Shown: positions 25,801 to 38,399 of the stretch, piece by piece
Numbering within the stretch: position 1 is the stretch's first letter
Layout: the number at the start of each line of letters is the position of its first letter
Assembly (NCBI RefSeq): GCF_018691265.1
Contig: NW_024881330.1
Location: 20,294,886-20,358,885, forward strand
Reading direction: 5' to 3'
DNA: 64,000 bases
From: Tyto alba
Lineage: Eukaryota; Chordata; Aves; Strigiformes; Tytonidae
The notes under the pieces: generated by a model
Seen by the model: only the letters and a program-made list of their open reading frames with translations
The model's database searches: none
Told to the model about the DNA's origin: nothing
Translations under genes and position numbers: made by a program

Positions 25801-28064
25801 GAGAAAGCTGGCTTTGTTTCACACTCCACTAACCTACCTGAAACCAGGGTATTTGTTGAGTTTCTGCTTCTTACCTCACTGGCAAAATGCTTGTAGGTTA
25901 TTACATGCTTACATACACTGTTCTAAGGACACAATGTAATGCTTGGGTAAACTATGTGAGATATATGTGATAATTTTTTGGGTTGGATAAACTGTAAATG
26001 CAGTAAGAATATATGTAGCTTTTTCAAGTGCTTTTTTACGATTTTTGAATTCCATAAAATAGTTACGTGACAGGTAACTCCCAAAGAAGGTGAAGACGAG
26101 TTTGTAACTACAGGCTATTGCCTCTTGGAAAGGGTCATCTCAGAGAAAGCGTAAGGAACCTGAAAAAAGATTGGAAAGGCTATATATAAGGTGGAAGGTA
26201 GGGGTGGTGCTTCAGAGCTAGAAGTGTGCCTATTTGAAGTTGATAGAGGATCTTCATCAAAAGTTGACAGGCAGAGTGAAGGTTGCTGTTGTAATTCCTA
26301 AATTTGTGTGCTGCCCAAGGTATCAACATGTCACTAAAGCACATACAATAAGATAACTTGTCCTGCAGTGACAGAAAAGTCTGAAAAATTACTCTGGTAT
26401 ACAGCACTATGTTCAGTAAAATGCCCTGAAACAACGTAGCTGTAAACTTTACTGTCTGTGTGGCCCTACAAAGATCATAATAATATGTATTTCAATAGTA
26501 CTACAGTCTGCTGAAGAAAAACTCATCATAGTTGAGAAAGATTTTATTTAAAGTAAGACTTTTCATTAAAAAAAAAAAACAGAAAAATTATTTTTTTAAA
26601 AATTTAAGAAGAATACAGACGTGAGGCAAAATGTTTGTCAGCATGTTTTAATGAGGAAACTGTGAATTGTCCAAATTTTGCTGGTTATTAAAGTATCTGA
26701 AATGCAGACGACACCCAGCTGAAATGTTGAGTAGAACCATAATGCCATATGTGGCAGTACAGGTGGTCACCAACATGTCACACTCTTACCAGGAATGCTC
26801 TCGCATCTGTCAGTTACAGCCTCAATGGTATTGTTTGTGTTTGCTGGATATACTTGACCATTGAGTGACGAAACAATTTACTAGCATCAAGCAAGCACCA
26901 TGGAGAGTCTGTGATGAGCTAGAAGTCAGAAATATTAGAAAGGCATTTGCCCAAACTTGCTAACTTTAGATTTTGCAAGATCTAATGACTTGACCCCAAA
27001 AGTGCCAAGGATCCTCTTTTGAGATGATGGTACTCAGAACTTTCCAGGAAACATCTAGCACATTACAAGATTTACCACTATAAAGTAAGTTGTTTTCATT
27101 TCACCATTGGAAAGTGTTATCACAAGCACATAGCTACTTTTCGGTATACTTTAACAGGAGGTAGAACCAAGTGGGAATTGCCCTGTTACTCTAAACAAGC
27201 ACACATCTATTTTATACTTTTGGATAAGTGGATGAGAATGGGAAGTCCAGATACTTCCTGTAGGAACCTTGCTATAGAGAACAGTGTCACAGAAATTCAA
27301 AGCATCAGAAAAGGTGAATTATAATTCTTTGCACAGTTAATCTAGGGGATCACATGACTTAGAGACCTGTTTTTTCCAGTGCATGATAATCATTGTGGCC
27401 CATGCTTTACTGGCCACCAATAAGTCTTAAAAACAAAAAAATACTTCATTCTTGTTATGTATACAGTGAGTGAATTAAGTATTTAAGTGTTTATATATCA
27501 TATGAATATGTTGACTTTTAAACTGTGATGGATATAGAAACATTAAAAAGAGATATAAAATTAAACACAGAAATAAAATAATTTGTCTGGTATTCAGGAT
27601 CTTAAAGCTAGGATTACTGATTGTATTTCTTTAATGCTTAACCAATAAGCCAAAAAAATGCAGCAGTTACCTTCTACCTTAATGCCTCCTGGTGCTGCCT
27701 GCAAAAAACATGCATTAAGGACCCTAGAAATAAAAAGAAAAAAAAAAGAAGTTTCCTTGATCCAGGATTTAACACTCCTACACATCTTGGAAACATCTAG
27801 TAATTTGGCCACTGACCCCCTGGGGTATTTCCTAGAAGCAGAATTGAGCAAGACTGAAAATTTTTTTGCTGCGCTGTTATAGACATGAAGATATGACATG
27901 AATTCTTGATTTGTAAAATATGAACCAAGTGTGACATCCTTTTCCTTTTTATGCATTTTTAAAGTCTACTTAAACATTTTCATTCATTATTTTGCTGTTG
28001 AAATAATGCAGAGCTCCTGAAATGATGATCAAAACTCTTTGGTCCTTTGCCATTAGAATTAGCC

Positions 28065-28082
28065 TTTTTTTTTTTTTTTTTT
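28065..28082. repeat. Poly(T) tract, 18 bases
   Basis: An uninterrupted T18 run, simple repeat. Confidence 0.8.
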
Positions 28083-30280
28083 CTCCAGGCTATAACTCAC
28101 CATGATGGAACACTGGAAATGTGTTCTAGGGTAAATTTCCCATTTTCATTCTTCTTAAGTTTCAAGATGACACCTCAGTGTTAGTTATGTCAGTGTGGTT
28201 TTGAATGCTGTCATGTTTTCGCTTACATAGTAAAAATCCTTCTGAAAGGCTATAAGCAAGCTGCAGCAAGATTATTTTTAGAGTACTACTCATAAAACAG
28301 TACAAGCTTTATATTGTGAGACAGCTTCACATCCTAAGTCAGAGTTTCTCAGTGTTTTTTCTATCAGAGTAGATATTAATTTTGGGTTTGCTTCTATCAG
28401 GCTTAGTCTGGTATTGCTATCACATTTTCCAGGTGTTTCTAGAATGAGCCCTTACCAAAAAGTATGGCTAGAAAAAAACAGGAATTTCCTATGGGAACAT
28501 GAAGCCAAAGGAGGTTTTGAATACATTCCACAAACTCAAACCATTATCATTAAATACTCGCAAGAGGATTAGAAACGGGAAAAAAAAAAAGTCTGGACTC
28601 TCACCCAGAGTGTGTTGTTAATGAATTCCTGTGGCGCTTGGCCTGGTGCTGCTCACAATGAATCAGCGGTAAAAATCTGAGCTCAGTTCCTGTCCAGGAA
28701 AGGGCATTTCCCAACCTCAGGCCCACCCAGCTGATGCCAACCCCTTGCCCTTCTCCTTGCCTTTCAGGAGGGGCAGAAGTTCCAGGTCCACTTTTGGGCA
28801 CTGACTCTCTGGATTCACCTAATTCAAAACACCTCTGCCCTAATGTAGGGACATTTCTTAATGGTAAGAGACAGACCTCAGCTTTGTCTGGACAAACCTA
28901 TTTGGCAGAATAGGAAATTTCCAGATGGTCAGGAAGAATTTTAAAGGGCTGAAGGGGTATGTTGCAAAATGCTAGCCTGGCACCCACAGAGGCTGAAGTC
29001 TGTTATTTATGGAAAAGCAGAGGCAGAAAACAGATGGTGTGCTTCCTCACAATATGCTCTACAATTGCTGCATTGTGTCAGAATAAATCTGTGGGGTACC
29101 ACATCAAGAACTATGATAGTACGGTCTCTATGCCCAGCCAGTTCTTTCCTCTGTGTGCCTAGAAAGATACCAGCTAATACCATGTGCAGTGGCAGTTTTA
29201 TAATACAAAAAAGACCACTTTTAGAAAACCCTGGAACAACAGCATGTCAGAAATCACGTCAATGGCATCAGTGGAATGATGCCAATGTCAATTTGCTGCA
29301 GCTGAAAGAAGGCTCAAGACCAGTCTGTGAGAAGCAGACAAACTCAGGTTTTTTTGTACATCTGAGGACAGGATTCTGTGTACAGCTTTTATTATGTGCA
29401 CAGCCTTCTCCCAGCACTCCTCAGGCCTGAAAGTGGGATGTACACCTTGAGAACAGTTTTATAAAGAAAATTTCTATATTTCATTTTTGTTCACGTCAAA
29501 AAACCATAAACACAACTTTGCCTATCGGGTTTTTATTCCTCTTTCCAGTCCCTTAAAACATCAAAGAAGAACTGAGATACCTGTTGAAACAGAAACACTC
29601 AAATTGATCAGACAGATTATCTTAATTTAAACCTAGTTTTGGATTCTATCTGGAATGTATTTTCAGGGGACATTTGAGATTTTTGTGTTTCTTTTGCTGA
29701 AGCTAGTCAGGAAATGTTTTTGTTTGTTCTACAATGTTTTAAAATAGAAAAAATATTTTTTGTTGACATTTTCTGCAGATTATTTGGACATTTCCATGAG
29801 AGATTTGTGTGACAGAATTGCTAAATAGCAGATATAATCCAGTCAGAGACCTTCCAACCTGAGGGCTTGAGACCTCAGGTAAAAGTAGCTATGTGGCAGA
29901 GGGCAACAACTGTAAACCAAAGTGTTGTGGTTTTCATCCAAAAGGTTAAAATTCTTGGTTAAACAATGTATTCTGTCCCATTTTTATCTATTTATTTATT
30001 TATAAATTAATCTTTATTTTCTTTTTAAAAAATGAGTTTTTCATAAACTGAAAGAAATGTCACCAGAAAACATTTTTCTGCTGATAAAATCAACAGACTA
30101 CTACAAATTGACTGTCTTAGGTCTGACTTGAGTGAAAGTAGAATCAAGTTCCAGTATTATCTTGGGATATGAAGGAGAAGTCTAAGAGTAATATCCATGT
30201 ACAGGCAGAGTGGAGATGTTAGAAAAGAGTGCACTGTATTGGTGTCCTGTTTATCTGGGAACAGTTGCTTCTGCAGTTCC

Positions 30281-30304
30281 TTTTTTTTTTTTTTTTTTTT
30301 TTTT
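30281..30304. repeat. Poly(T) tract, 24 bases
   Basis: An uninterrupted T24 run, probably length-polymorphic. Confidence 0.85.
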
Positions 30305-31691
30305 CCTGAAAAAGATAGAGAGAATATGCATGTGGAATGTTGTTGATATAGAAAAAAATCATGCAAACTGTCCTCACTGAACTAGAGGCGTCTGAGTTCA
30401 AAGAGAACCATTTGTAACTTTTTTTCTACTGCACTGGTTTTTGGATTAATTAAGAAAATATTTTTTAGCTGCCTGATTTAGTTCATGCTAAAGGAAAGAA
30501 AATCATCAATCTGAATAAGAAAAAGCTCTTACAGCAATTATGTTGCAAAACAAAAAATTAGATCCATGCTGAACACATGATAAAATTCCACTGTTTTATT
30601 TAGTGATATACCAGAAATACATCTCTGGATGTTGTAGACATGATCTGAAAACTAGAGGGTCTTTTTTTTTGGAACTTGGTGGAGCCTGCATGACTTGGTT
30701 GATAGGGCTATATTGTCATTCCTCTGGCATCTGATGATGATGATGCCTTTTAATATCATATGCCAGTCATAAAGCCCACGTACATTTTACTTCTGTGTTT
30801 CTGCACTGCAACATGCTGAGAAAAAAATCTTACTGAGAATGTGACCAGATAAAATTTTAAAAATTATAAGAACTACTTCAGTGTCTTTCCCCATAAACCA
30901 TCTCTGGTTGCTTGAATTTTTAACCTGTTCATATTTTTCAGCTTGTGCTATCTTTGCTAACCAGTGAGGAACTTCAGGTGTCTGTGATTCTTTTGTATAG
31001 TTCTTTTTGCAAAATGATTGTTTATTAAAGATGTATTTTCCAAATAATATTTGACTTTTATTGCCTTCCTTTGGGATATATTTTGTATATGGAGGAAAAA
31101 TAGTTTGCCCAATTCTTAAATCCAGAAGTTATTTTATAGTATAACTACCTAGAAGCAAGTAATGAAGGTTTTTGATACTTATTTTAATTATAGAGCACAG
31201 ATAAAAAGGTCAGAATTAAACAACTTGTCCTTCACTATTCATCACAACTGAATAATGCACATTAAATGAAATATGGAGTGGAGCAGGAACACATCTGTTG
31301 TTAGTACAGGTGAAATGCAATTTCAGTAAATATTTACAGGATTTTTAGCTTGGAACAAAGTTTACAGAACTACGGACGAGCTTGAGAAGAAAATGTTATC
31401 ATGATTATGTTTCAAATTATGAACAACAGTTTGCTTACGTTTTCTGATATAAATAAAGCATCTAAGAAGAGATCTTAGCTATAGCGATGTCAGAAACAGA
31501 ACTTCAAGTAATTTTAGTGCAGTCAAGACTGCATATCAAACTCTGCTGGTTTAATTTCTGGCATTGTGAAAGAAGTAGTGTTCATGTCTTAAGTGCCATG
31601 CATATATCTATTATAGATCTATTTAATATTGGCAGAGTGAGTCTTGCACTAATTTTTTAAATAATTGCAACAACTGATCATACTTCCATAA

Positions 31692-31835
31692 CCTTTTGTA
31701 TTCAGGATCTCAACACATTTTACAGACATCAGTGAATAAAGCTTCACAGCAGTCAGAAGGCTTGGTGATAGCATTAATTTTGTTCTCATTATCCAGGGGA
31801 AAACCCAAGGTACACATGCGGTAGCTGATGTACCT
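31692..31835 (-). repeat. MIR-like SINE fragment, antisense
   Basis: In order: GGATCTCAACACATTTTACAG, a CAGTGAATAAAGCTTCACA block, CTCATTATCCAGGGGAAAAC and CCAAGGTACACATG. This is the familiar antisense MIR/L2-type order (GGATCTCAAAGCACTTTACA, TTAAGCCTCACAAC, TTATCCCCATTTTACAG, CCAAGGTCACAC). Four collinear blocks make this the best MIR-like match in the window. Confidence 0.65.
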
Positions 31836-33220
31836 TTAGACTCTTGGGAAATCTAAGTACAGCCAACAGTAAAATGAAGACTTGAGGCAGCTCAGTTGTT
31901 TGTATGACAGCTATCAGAATACTTCACAGTAATACAGATAGGAGTATCCAGCTGCCTCTCAGGTTACTCATCCCATTGCTGTCTGGAAATTTTTTGTTGT
32001 GTGGCAGTTACTGATTTCACGGCTGCTGTAAATTGACACTGCTTATCCTAGATTAGTGGAATGGTGTTGATTTAAATTAGCTAGGCATCTGGATGCTCAT
32101 GCATGCATCAAAACCTCATTCTCAATGCGTCAAAACCCACGCTTCTTTGATGGATTTCCTCACTTTATTGGAATGAAAACTAAACTTCCTAGAGCTCCTG
32201 TGCATATCCATGCTATTTCATTTTCTCAATCAATTTCCAAAGTGGCCTTTTTTTTTGCTTTCTTGAGAGACCAGCCCTGGACATACAACCTGATGTGCGA
32301 AGGGGCAGTGATACTGTGCAACAGTGTATCCTCAGCACTACCTGTGAAAAAGCCAAACCATTTGAAACCTACTTCTGGTGGTCAAATGAAGAGAGCCATT
32401 TCCGCTTCTTAGCAAGTAAAAACCTTTCCTAAACTGAAGAGATTTCGTTATGTTACAGCCCATTGCTTCCCATTGCTGCAGAGAAGGTATGGAAACATCT
32501 AACAGAACTAACTTTTAAAATGAAAAATAAAATCTGAAATTTACTGAAAATGCCTTACAATGTCCCGCAGAATTTATTATCAACAAAACCTCTCTCCACT
32601 GGGGTTAAAAGTGATGACAGGTAAAATACAGAGCATGTGCTGTATCATATGAATCATGCTAAAAACCCGTCCAAATGATTTATGAAATTTATAGACCCAA
32701 TAGTATTTTACATAAAGAATGTATGTTAAAACCATTTGTTTAATCACCATCAGGAAAATCACACAGTTTAACAGTAGTTTTAAAGCAATTCCTTGTTTTC
32801 CTTTTAATATATGTCATTTGAAGTTTAGAGGCTCCTGCAAATTCAGAGCCTAGAAGTGTGTTAGGAGAAAAATGTAAAATCTGACCTTCACAGGGGCTGT
32901 GGGAGCTACCCCTGACATCAGCAGGATAGCTGGCTGTTTAGTGTTATTGAAAATCCATACATAGATTACATTTTCAAAGATGACTAGTAATCAGGGTGCA
33001 CAAGCTGCAATGCTCATCTCTTAGGAGCTACAGAATCAAAATCTGTTGAAAATTAGACCTCTTAAGAAACTCTGAAGTCCTCCAAAATGAGAGAAGTCCA
33101 GATCAGATAGTATATAGGGCAGTCTTGTGACCATTAAGTCAACAGAGGTAACAAAATTCCACATTGTTATCCAGGTTGAAAATGATGGAGTTTCCTTATA
33201 GTCTTTTTTTTTTTTTTTCC

Positions 33221-34423
33221 TGATCTCTGTCTATGGCAAGATGACCCCCTTAGTGGATGAGGTAAAGGCTGTGAATGTTGTCTATCTAGACTTTAGTAAA
33301 GCCTGTGATGTAGTTTCCCACAGCATTCTCCTGGAGAAACCGGCTGCTCATGGCTTGGATGGGTGTACTCTTTGCTGGATAAAAAACTGGCTGGATGGCT
33401 GGGCCCAAAGAGTTGTGGTGAAAGGAGTTAAATCGAGCTGGTGGCCAATCACAAGTGATGTTCCCCAGGGCTCAGTATTGGGGCCAGATCTGTTTAATAT
33501 CTTTATCAGTGATCTGGATGAGGGGATTGAGTGCACATTCAGTAAGATTGCAGACAACACCAAGTCGGGCAGGAGTGTTGATCTGCTTGAGGGCGGGAAG
33601 GCTCTACAAGGGGATCTGGACAGGCTGGATTGGTGGTGAGAGGCCAATTGTGTGAGGTTCAACAAGGCTCAGGGCCGCGTCCTGCACTTGGGTCACATCA
33701 ACCCCCCTGCAACACTACAGGCTTTGGGAAGATTGGCTGGAAAGCTGCCTAGTGGAAAAAGACCTGGGGGTGTTGGTCGACAGCTGGCTGCATATGATCC
33801 AGCATGGTGCCCAGGTGGCCAAGAAGGCCAATAACATTCTGGCTTGTATCAGAAATAGCGTGGTCAGCAGAACCAAGGAAGTGATTGTCCCCCTGTACTC
33901 AGCACTGGTGATGCCACACATCGAATACCATGTTCAGTGTTGGGCCCCTCACTACAAGAAAGACATTGGGCTGATGGAGCGTGTCCAGAGAAGGGCAACA
34001 AAGCTGGTGAAGGGTCCAAAGCACAAGTCTTATGAGGAGTGGCTGAGGAAACTGGAGTTGTTTAGCCTGGAGAAAAAGAGGCTCAGGGGAAACATTATTG
34101 CTTTCTACAGCTACCTGAAGGGAGGTTGTAGCGAGGTGGGTGTTGGTCTGTTTTCCCAAGTAACAAGAGAAAATGGTCCTAAGTTGTACTAGGGGAGATT
34201 TGGATTGGATATTAGGAAAAATTTCTTCACCAAAAAGGTTATCAAACACTGGAACAGGCTGCCCAGGGAAGTGGTTGATTCACCATCCCTGGAGGTATTT
34301 GAAAGACTGTGTAGATGTGCTTAGGGAGATGGCTTAGTGGTGGGCTTGGCAGCGTTATGTTAATGGTTGGACTCAATGATCTTAAAGGTCTTTTCCAACT
34401 TAAACGATTCTATGATTCTATGA
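33221..34423 (+). mobile_element. CR1 LINE, 5'-truncated copy
   Basis: This is the 3' part of a chicken-repeat-1 non-LTR retrotransposon. It starts abruptly inside the reverse-transcriptase region (the YLDFSKA-like motif at about 33280) and runs through [14 protein letters not shown] to the typical end with tandem ATTCTATG units at 34406-34423. It inserted in the sense orientation of ANGPT1. The CR1 frame is broken: a TGA at 33637-33639, a frame shift near 33705, and a TAG at 34190-34192. The catalytic A-D-D triplet reads A-D-N (33550-33558). It is non-functional. A T-rich tract lies just upstream of the 5' break. Confidence 0.95.
33241..34192 (+). pseudogene. Decayed CR1 reverse transcriptase ORF2 fragment
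   Basis: The coding remains of the CR1 copy occupy two frames. The first, 33241-33639, carries RT palm motifs and continues in frame past a TGA to about 33705. The second frame, to 34192, carries the C-terminal part with [21 protein letters not shown] and ERVQRRATK motifs. The frame then continues past TAG 34190 into the 3' end. CR1 ORF2 normally also has an upstream endonuclease domain, absent here because of 5' truncation. Confidence 0.9.
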
Positions 34424-36728
34424 ATAACAGAGATGAGTTTGTTGTAAAATGGTTACAAAATATGAACATTTTAAAGGGATTTGCCTCTACCCAGAGTTTT
34501 GGACCAAATTCCTCAACACTCTTGTGTTGTTTCATACATATTTTTGACTTGGTTCCCAGGCAAAATGTCATTCATTGCAGAACGAGTAACTATATTTAAT
34601 TGATTTTTTATGAATGAATCTGATGTTGCTACATATTTTCCTAAACCCACATTGTGTGAATTTTCAGATACAGAAAGGAAAGCATTGTGGTTTTATATAT
34701 TGCTATTATATCCATCTTTCCAAATTTAACACGTTTGCTATACTGTGTACAATTTTAGCTGACTCTTCATATGTTTCTGCATGGTTTTTTACTGTAGGTC
34801 TTAGAAAATCTTTGTTCATATAAATATTTAGAATAGCATACTTTTGTTTGATTTATAATTTTTTCAAATGTCTTCTAGTTTGGAAGAGCTAGCTTGTTAG
34901 GTCAAGCCACTGTTATCTCTGTTACATAGCATGTAAGGGAATGAACTATTAAAATACATAAGCACAAACAAATTTGGTAAAAATGTAAGGAATATCAGCA
35001 GTAAAGACGTTATTTCACTGTTGAGTAGAAAACACATCAGATTTTCTGTAGGAAGAAGAAATGATAGGAAAATTCCAAGAAACAATATTATTATATCTGA
35101 AAAACTGTAGAAGAATTTTCAACTGAAGATAAATGATCCAGTCTTTTATCACTACCTCAAACACTCCTTGCAACAGAAAAAGAAAGTTTTATGTGAACTT
35201 GTAGGATTATCTGTATTTTAATACCCTTTTTTATGTTATTAAGGCTAGAGAATGTTAATACTAATTTGATTTTGATTAATTTCTCTCACTGACATAAGAT
35301 ATTTTCTCTTTCTTGTTATACTTACTGGAATATCCACTGGCCTTGCTTCTGTTTCTGCTTATGTTGGCTGTAGATCAGTATAGCATCTCTTGAGTTCAGC
35401 AAATTGTAACTACAAGCAGAACAGGCATTGTTTTCTTTTGCATGTGTACACATAATTTTCAACATATGGTTCCAAGCATATTCTTGATTTAAATTGTCAC
35501 TAACTTCAATGTATGCTTGGTTTTTATTTTTGTTCTACTTCTATGTTTTGCATTTGTTACCCAAGAGATTCATAGCCAGCAACAAGGCTCCTTCTTTGGG
35601 CAACACCCAAAAGGATTTAAATGAAGGCAGCTAGAAAACTCCATTGTATGAAGGCATCCAAAGATAATTAGGTTGCCTGGTACAAGGAACTATGAAGACA
35701 AGTGAGACTGGGAGTAGTGAATACACTCTGAATTAACAATTGCTACTAGCATAGGAGATTTTGAGAGTTACTACAGATCAGCTTTCATCTGGAGGTAGTC
35801 TAACTTCTGGTGAGGCCAACTTTTCCTCCAGATACTCACCACACCAGGGAGACACTGAAAAAGTTGTATTTTCCTCTTATTTCATCACATGATCCAAGTA
35901 CACTTTGGCAGACTTTGGTATTCCTTTGGCAGAAGAGAACCTTTAAGATATATATAATCTTTTTTGCCTTCCAGTTATGATTCAGAAATACCTAAATTGT
36001 GTTAGTTGAGCATACTGTCTTGAAGAGTAAGATGCAAAAAAGGATTATGTCCCATCTAGGAATTCATGAGTGCTTTAAAAGAAGGATATTGAATGAAACT
36101 CAAAACATCTGCAACTTTGAATGACAGAATATATGTTTTGGAAGAATCTTTTTATCACATTTTGTTTATTATTTACTGTCACTGAATCCACTTATACTGA
36201 CTTCAGAAATAACATTAGCTAACTGCATTACAAATGTGAAAAGGAATGTCTCTTCAGCACAGGCTGATTTGGTTGAAAGTTGGCATAATGTTAAAGTCAT
36301 AAAAAATAATGTTGCAGAGTGTGCTGTTTAAATATCCTGTTACAAAATACATATTTTTTACCTGGTGATAGTGAAAATTGAGACATATAATAATTCTGAT
36401 GTAAGCACTGACAATTTTATATGCATTCGTCATACTAATACTGACCTCTGTTGCTTTGAGGGCAAGGTTAGTTCTTAGTAACACAGTTTTAGTTCAAGTT
36501 TAGCATATTTTTCTCATGTCATTAAATGTTATTCTCAATCTATCAGGTTTGGTGGAATTAATAGAGTGATTTAAATTTTGAATTTCCTGTTCTTCATATC
36601 AAGAGGTTATATAATTGTAAGAGATGAATACACACTGAGCTTCATCACCTCTGCTGAATATCCTGAACAACTGGAAGATGAATAGGATTTTAAAGATTGG
36701 AAGGGAGGTCATTTTATAGAGAAAAAAT

Positions 36729-36733
<5 letters not shown>

Positions 36734-36759
<26 letters not shown>

Positions 36760-36762
36760 TTT
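36734..36762. repeat. Poly(T) tract, 29 bases
   Basis: The longest uninterrupted homopolymer in the window (T29). Likely length-variable. Confidence 0.85.
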
Positions 36763-36989
36763 CTAAAGTAAAATAAGCTGATCACTTTTAACTTTTTGTC
36801 AGATTAGTTGTCCGTACTTCCAGTCATCACAATAGGACTTTTCAGCACTTCTTTATATAATCTGAGTGTAGATGTCCAGAATTGTACAAATTAGTCCTGT
36901 CTTTACATTTTTTTTTCTCTAGAAAGCTTCAACTAATAAAGATGACATTTGTTGGCAGAAGCTTTAATTTCTAGCTGTTAAATAATCAT

Positions 36990-37330
36990 CTGCCTCCCCA
37001 ATCTCCATATAAATATTTTTATGGAAAACTGAAGCAAAAAGTTTATTCAGTTGTAGGTCCATACAGGGATTACCTTTAATTTTCAACCTTTTCTTCACTA
37101 CCTATTTGCCTTGTTTCTTTATTCCTTGTTCTCTTTTTATTTATTATAACTTGGCATTAGATGATCTATTCAAGCGCCTCTGTTCTTTATGGCATAGTTT
37201 TATTTCCTCATTAGTATGTTTTTTCCTTTGATCATTAACTGTAGGTAACTTTCCAGTTCTCACTCTATTACTCAGGTAGTTTCAAGAATTTTCCAAAATT
37301 TTATAATTAGGTTTCAGTTTGATCAGGAAT
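36990..37330 (-). repeat. Possible very old LINE (CR1/L3-like) relic
   Basis: ATATAAATATTTTTATGGAA followed by AACTGAAGCAAAAAGTTTATTCAGTT recalls the antisense of CR1-type elements ('ACTGAAGCAAARAAGGCATT...'). Downstream similarity fades. Weak, from memory. Confidence 0.3.
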
Positions 37331-37359
37331 TATTATTTATTATTATATGTGAAAGGAAA

Positions 37360-37740
37360 TGTAATCCTGGCTCAGAAACAGCCAGTCTGATCAGCTGGCT
37401 CTGTGCCGCAGGTCTTGGATTCCCTGAGATCCCAGAGGTGCAGAGGAACTGGAGTGCCTAAGAGTCAAAGCTGACCCAGAAACCTTGGCACTTGGATGCT
37501 ATGGTTCCCACGAGCTTTGAAACTCCTGGCTTCATGTCTGTCCAGGCTGAAATTGAGCCAAGAGCTTGCTAACCTTGGAGGACCTGGGAGTCTGGACATT
37601 TGCAGCTGGCAACCCCAGGACTCTCTGGGTCACAGGTCCTTGCAAACTCATTCAGTGGCTCTTTGTAGAACTGGGAGCCTGGAAATGTCTTTGTGTTGGG
37701 TCACACAGGAGCCTGGAAGTAGAGGTGACAAATCCTGCCT
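37360..37740. other. GC-rich intronic patch of unknown origin
   Basis: GC content is well above the flanks with no recognised coding frame. The 11-mer GGGAGYCTGGA recurs at 37586 and 37673, with a close copy (AGGAGCCTGGA) at 37707. It could be an old LTR or transposon fragment. Confidence 0.45.
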
Positions 37741-38354
37741 GGAAAGTAGATTTCCATTGCAACTTTGTATTTGAACTCCTTTCGTGAAACATTCTTACAA
37801 CAATAATTTGGAATTGTTTTTAAGGAGGAACAGTTTTGAAGCACTGTTAAGCGTGTTAGCTTGAAGGATGTCTGCAATTTTCTGGATGTTTTGCTCTTGG
37901 ACACACTGATATGTGGAAGGAGAGCATTTGAGGTATCTTGCAATGGCTCCAAGAGTTTGATTTCAACTCTTGATCCAGATTTGCTCTAGAGACCAAGACA
38001 TGTCCTTGATTTTTGATGGCCCCAAAGTTATTTTCACATAAGGGTATATGCAGATGTGTGTACAGTATGTGTTTACATTGGAATTCCACAGTGATCATAA
38101 TTGTACTTCCCCTAAAATCAGCTAGAGTTTGGCAACCGATTTCAGTTAAAACAAATTACATGTTCATTCAGAAATAAACAGACTCTTTTGGCATGTTGAG
38201 TGTGCCTTTTCATAATGGTTATGAGTCTCGTTGCTTTTGAAAACTGGAATGTGGTTTGTGTAATTTATGGACATAAACTAGAATGAAAAAGAATTCCAGA
38301 AAAAAAGTGGCAACGTTGTTAGGATTCCAGTAATGTGGGTACTTACTGGTTTAG

Positions 38355-38399
38355 TTTTTTGGTTTTTGTTTTTGTTTTGTTTTGTTTTGTTTTTTTTTT
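38355..38399. repeat. (TTTTG)n / T-rich microsatellite
   Basis: Several TTTTG units followed by a T run. Simple repeat. Confidence 0.85.

Larger units (their letters stand above)
15962..33220. other. Intron 1 segment with no gene
   Basis: AT-rich DNA. It holds poly(T)/poly(A) tracts, an old MIR-like fragment at about 31692-31835, a possible mobile-element relic at 22690-22830, and a homeobox/octamer-motif cluster at about 18600-18690. Open frames are short or unrecognised (the longest is 153 codons at 28969-29430). Confidence 0.6.

Noticed and set aside
27594..27956. 120-codon minus-strand frame in intron 1
   Set aside because: No recognisable family; it contains a low-complexity run translated from an A-rich tract.
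33348..34249. Minus-strand frames of 105 and 116 codons across the CR1
   Set aside because: They are antisense shadows of the CR1 reverse transcriptase.
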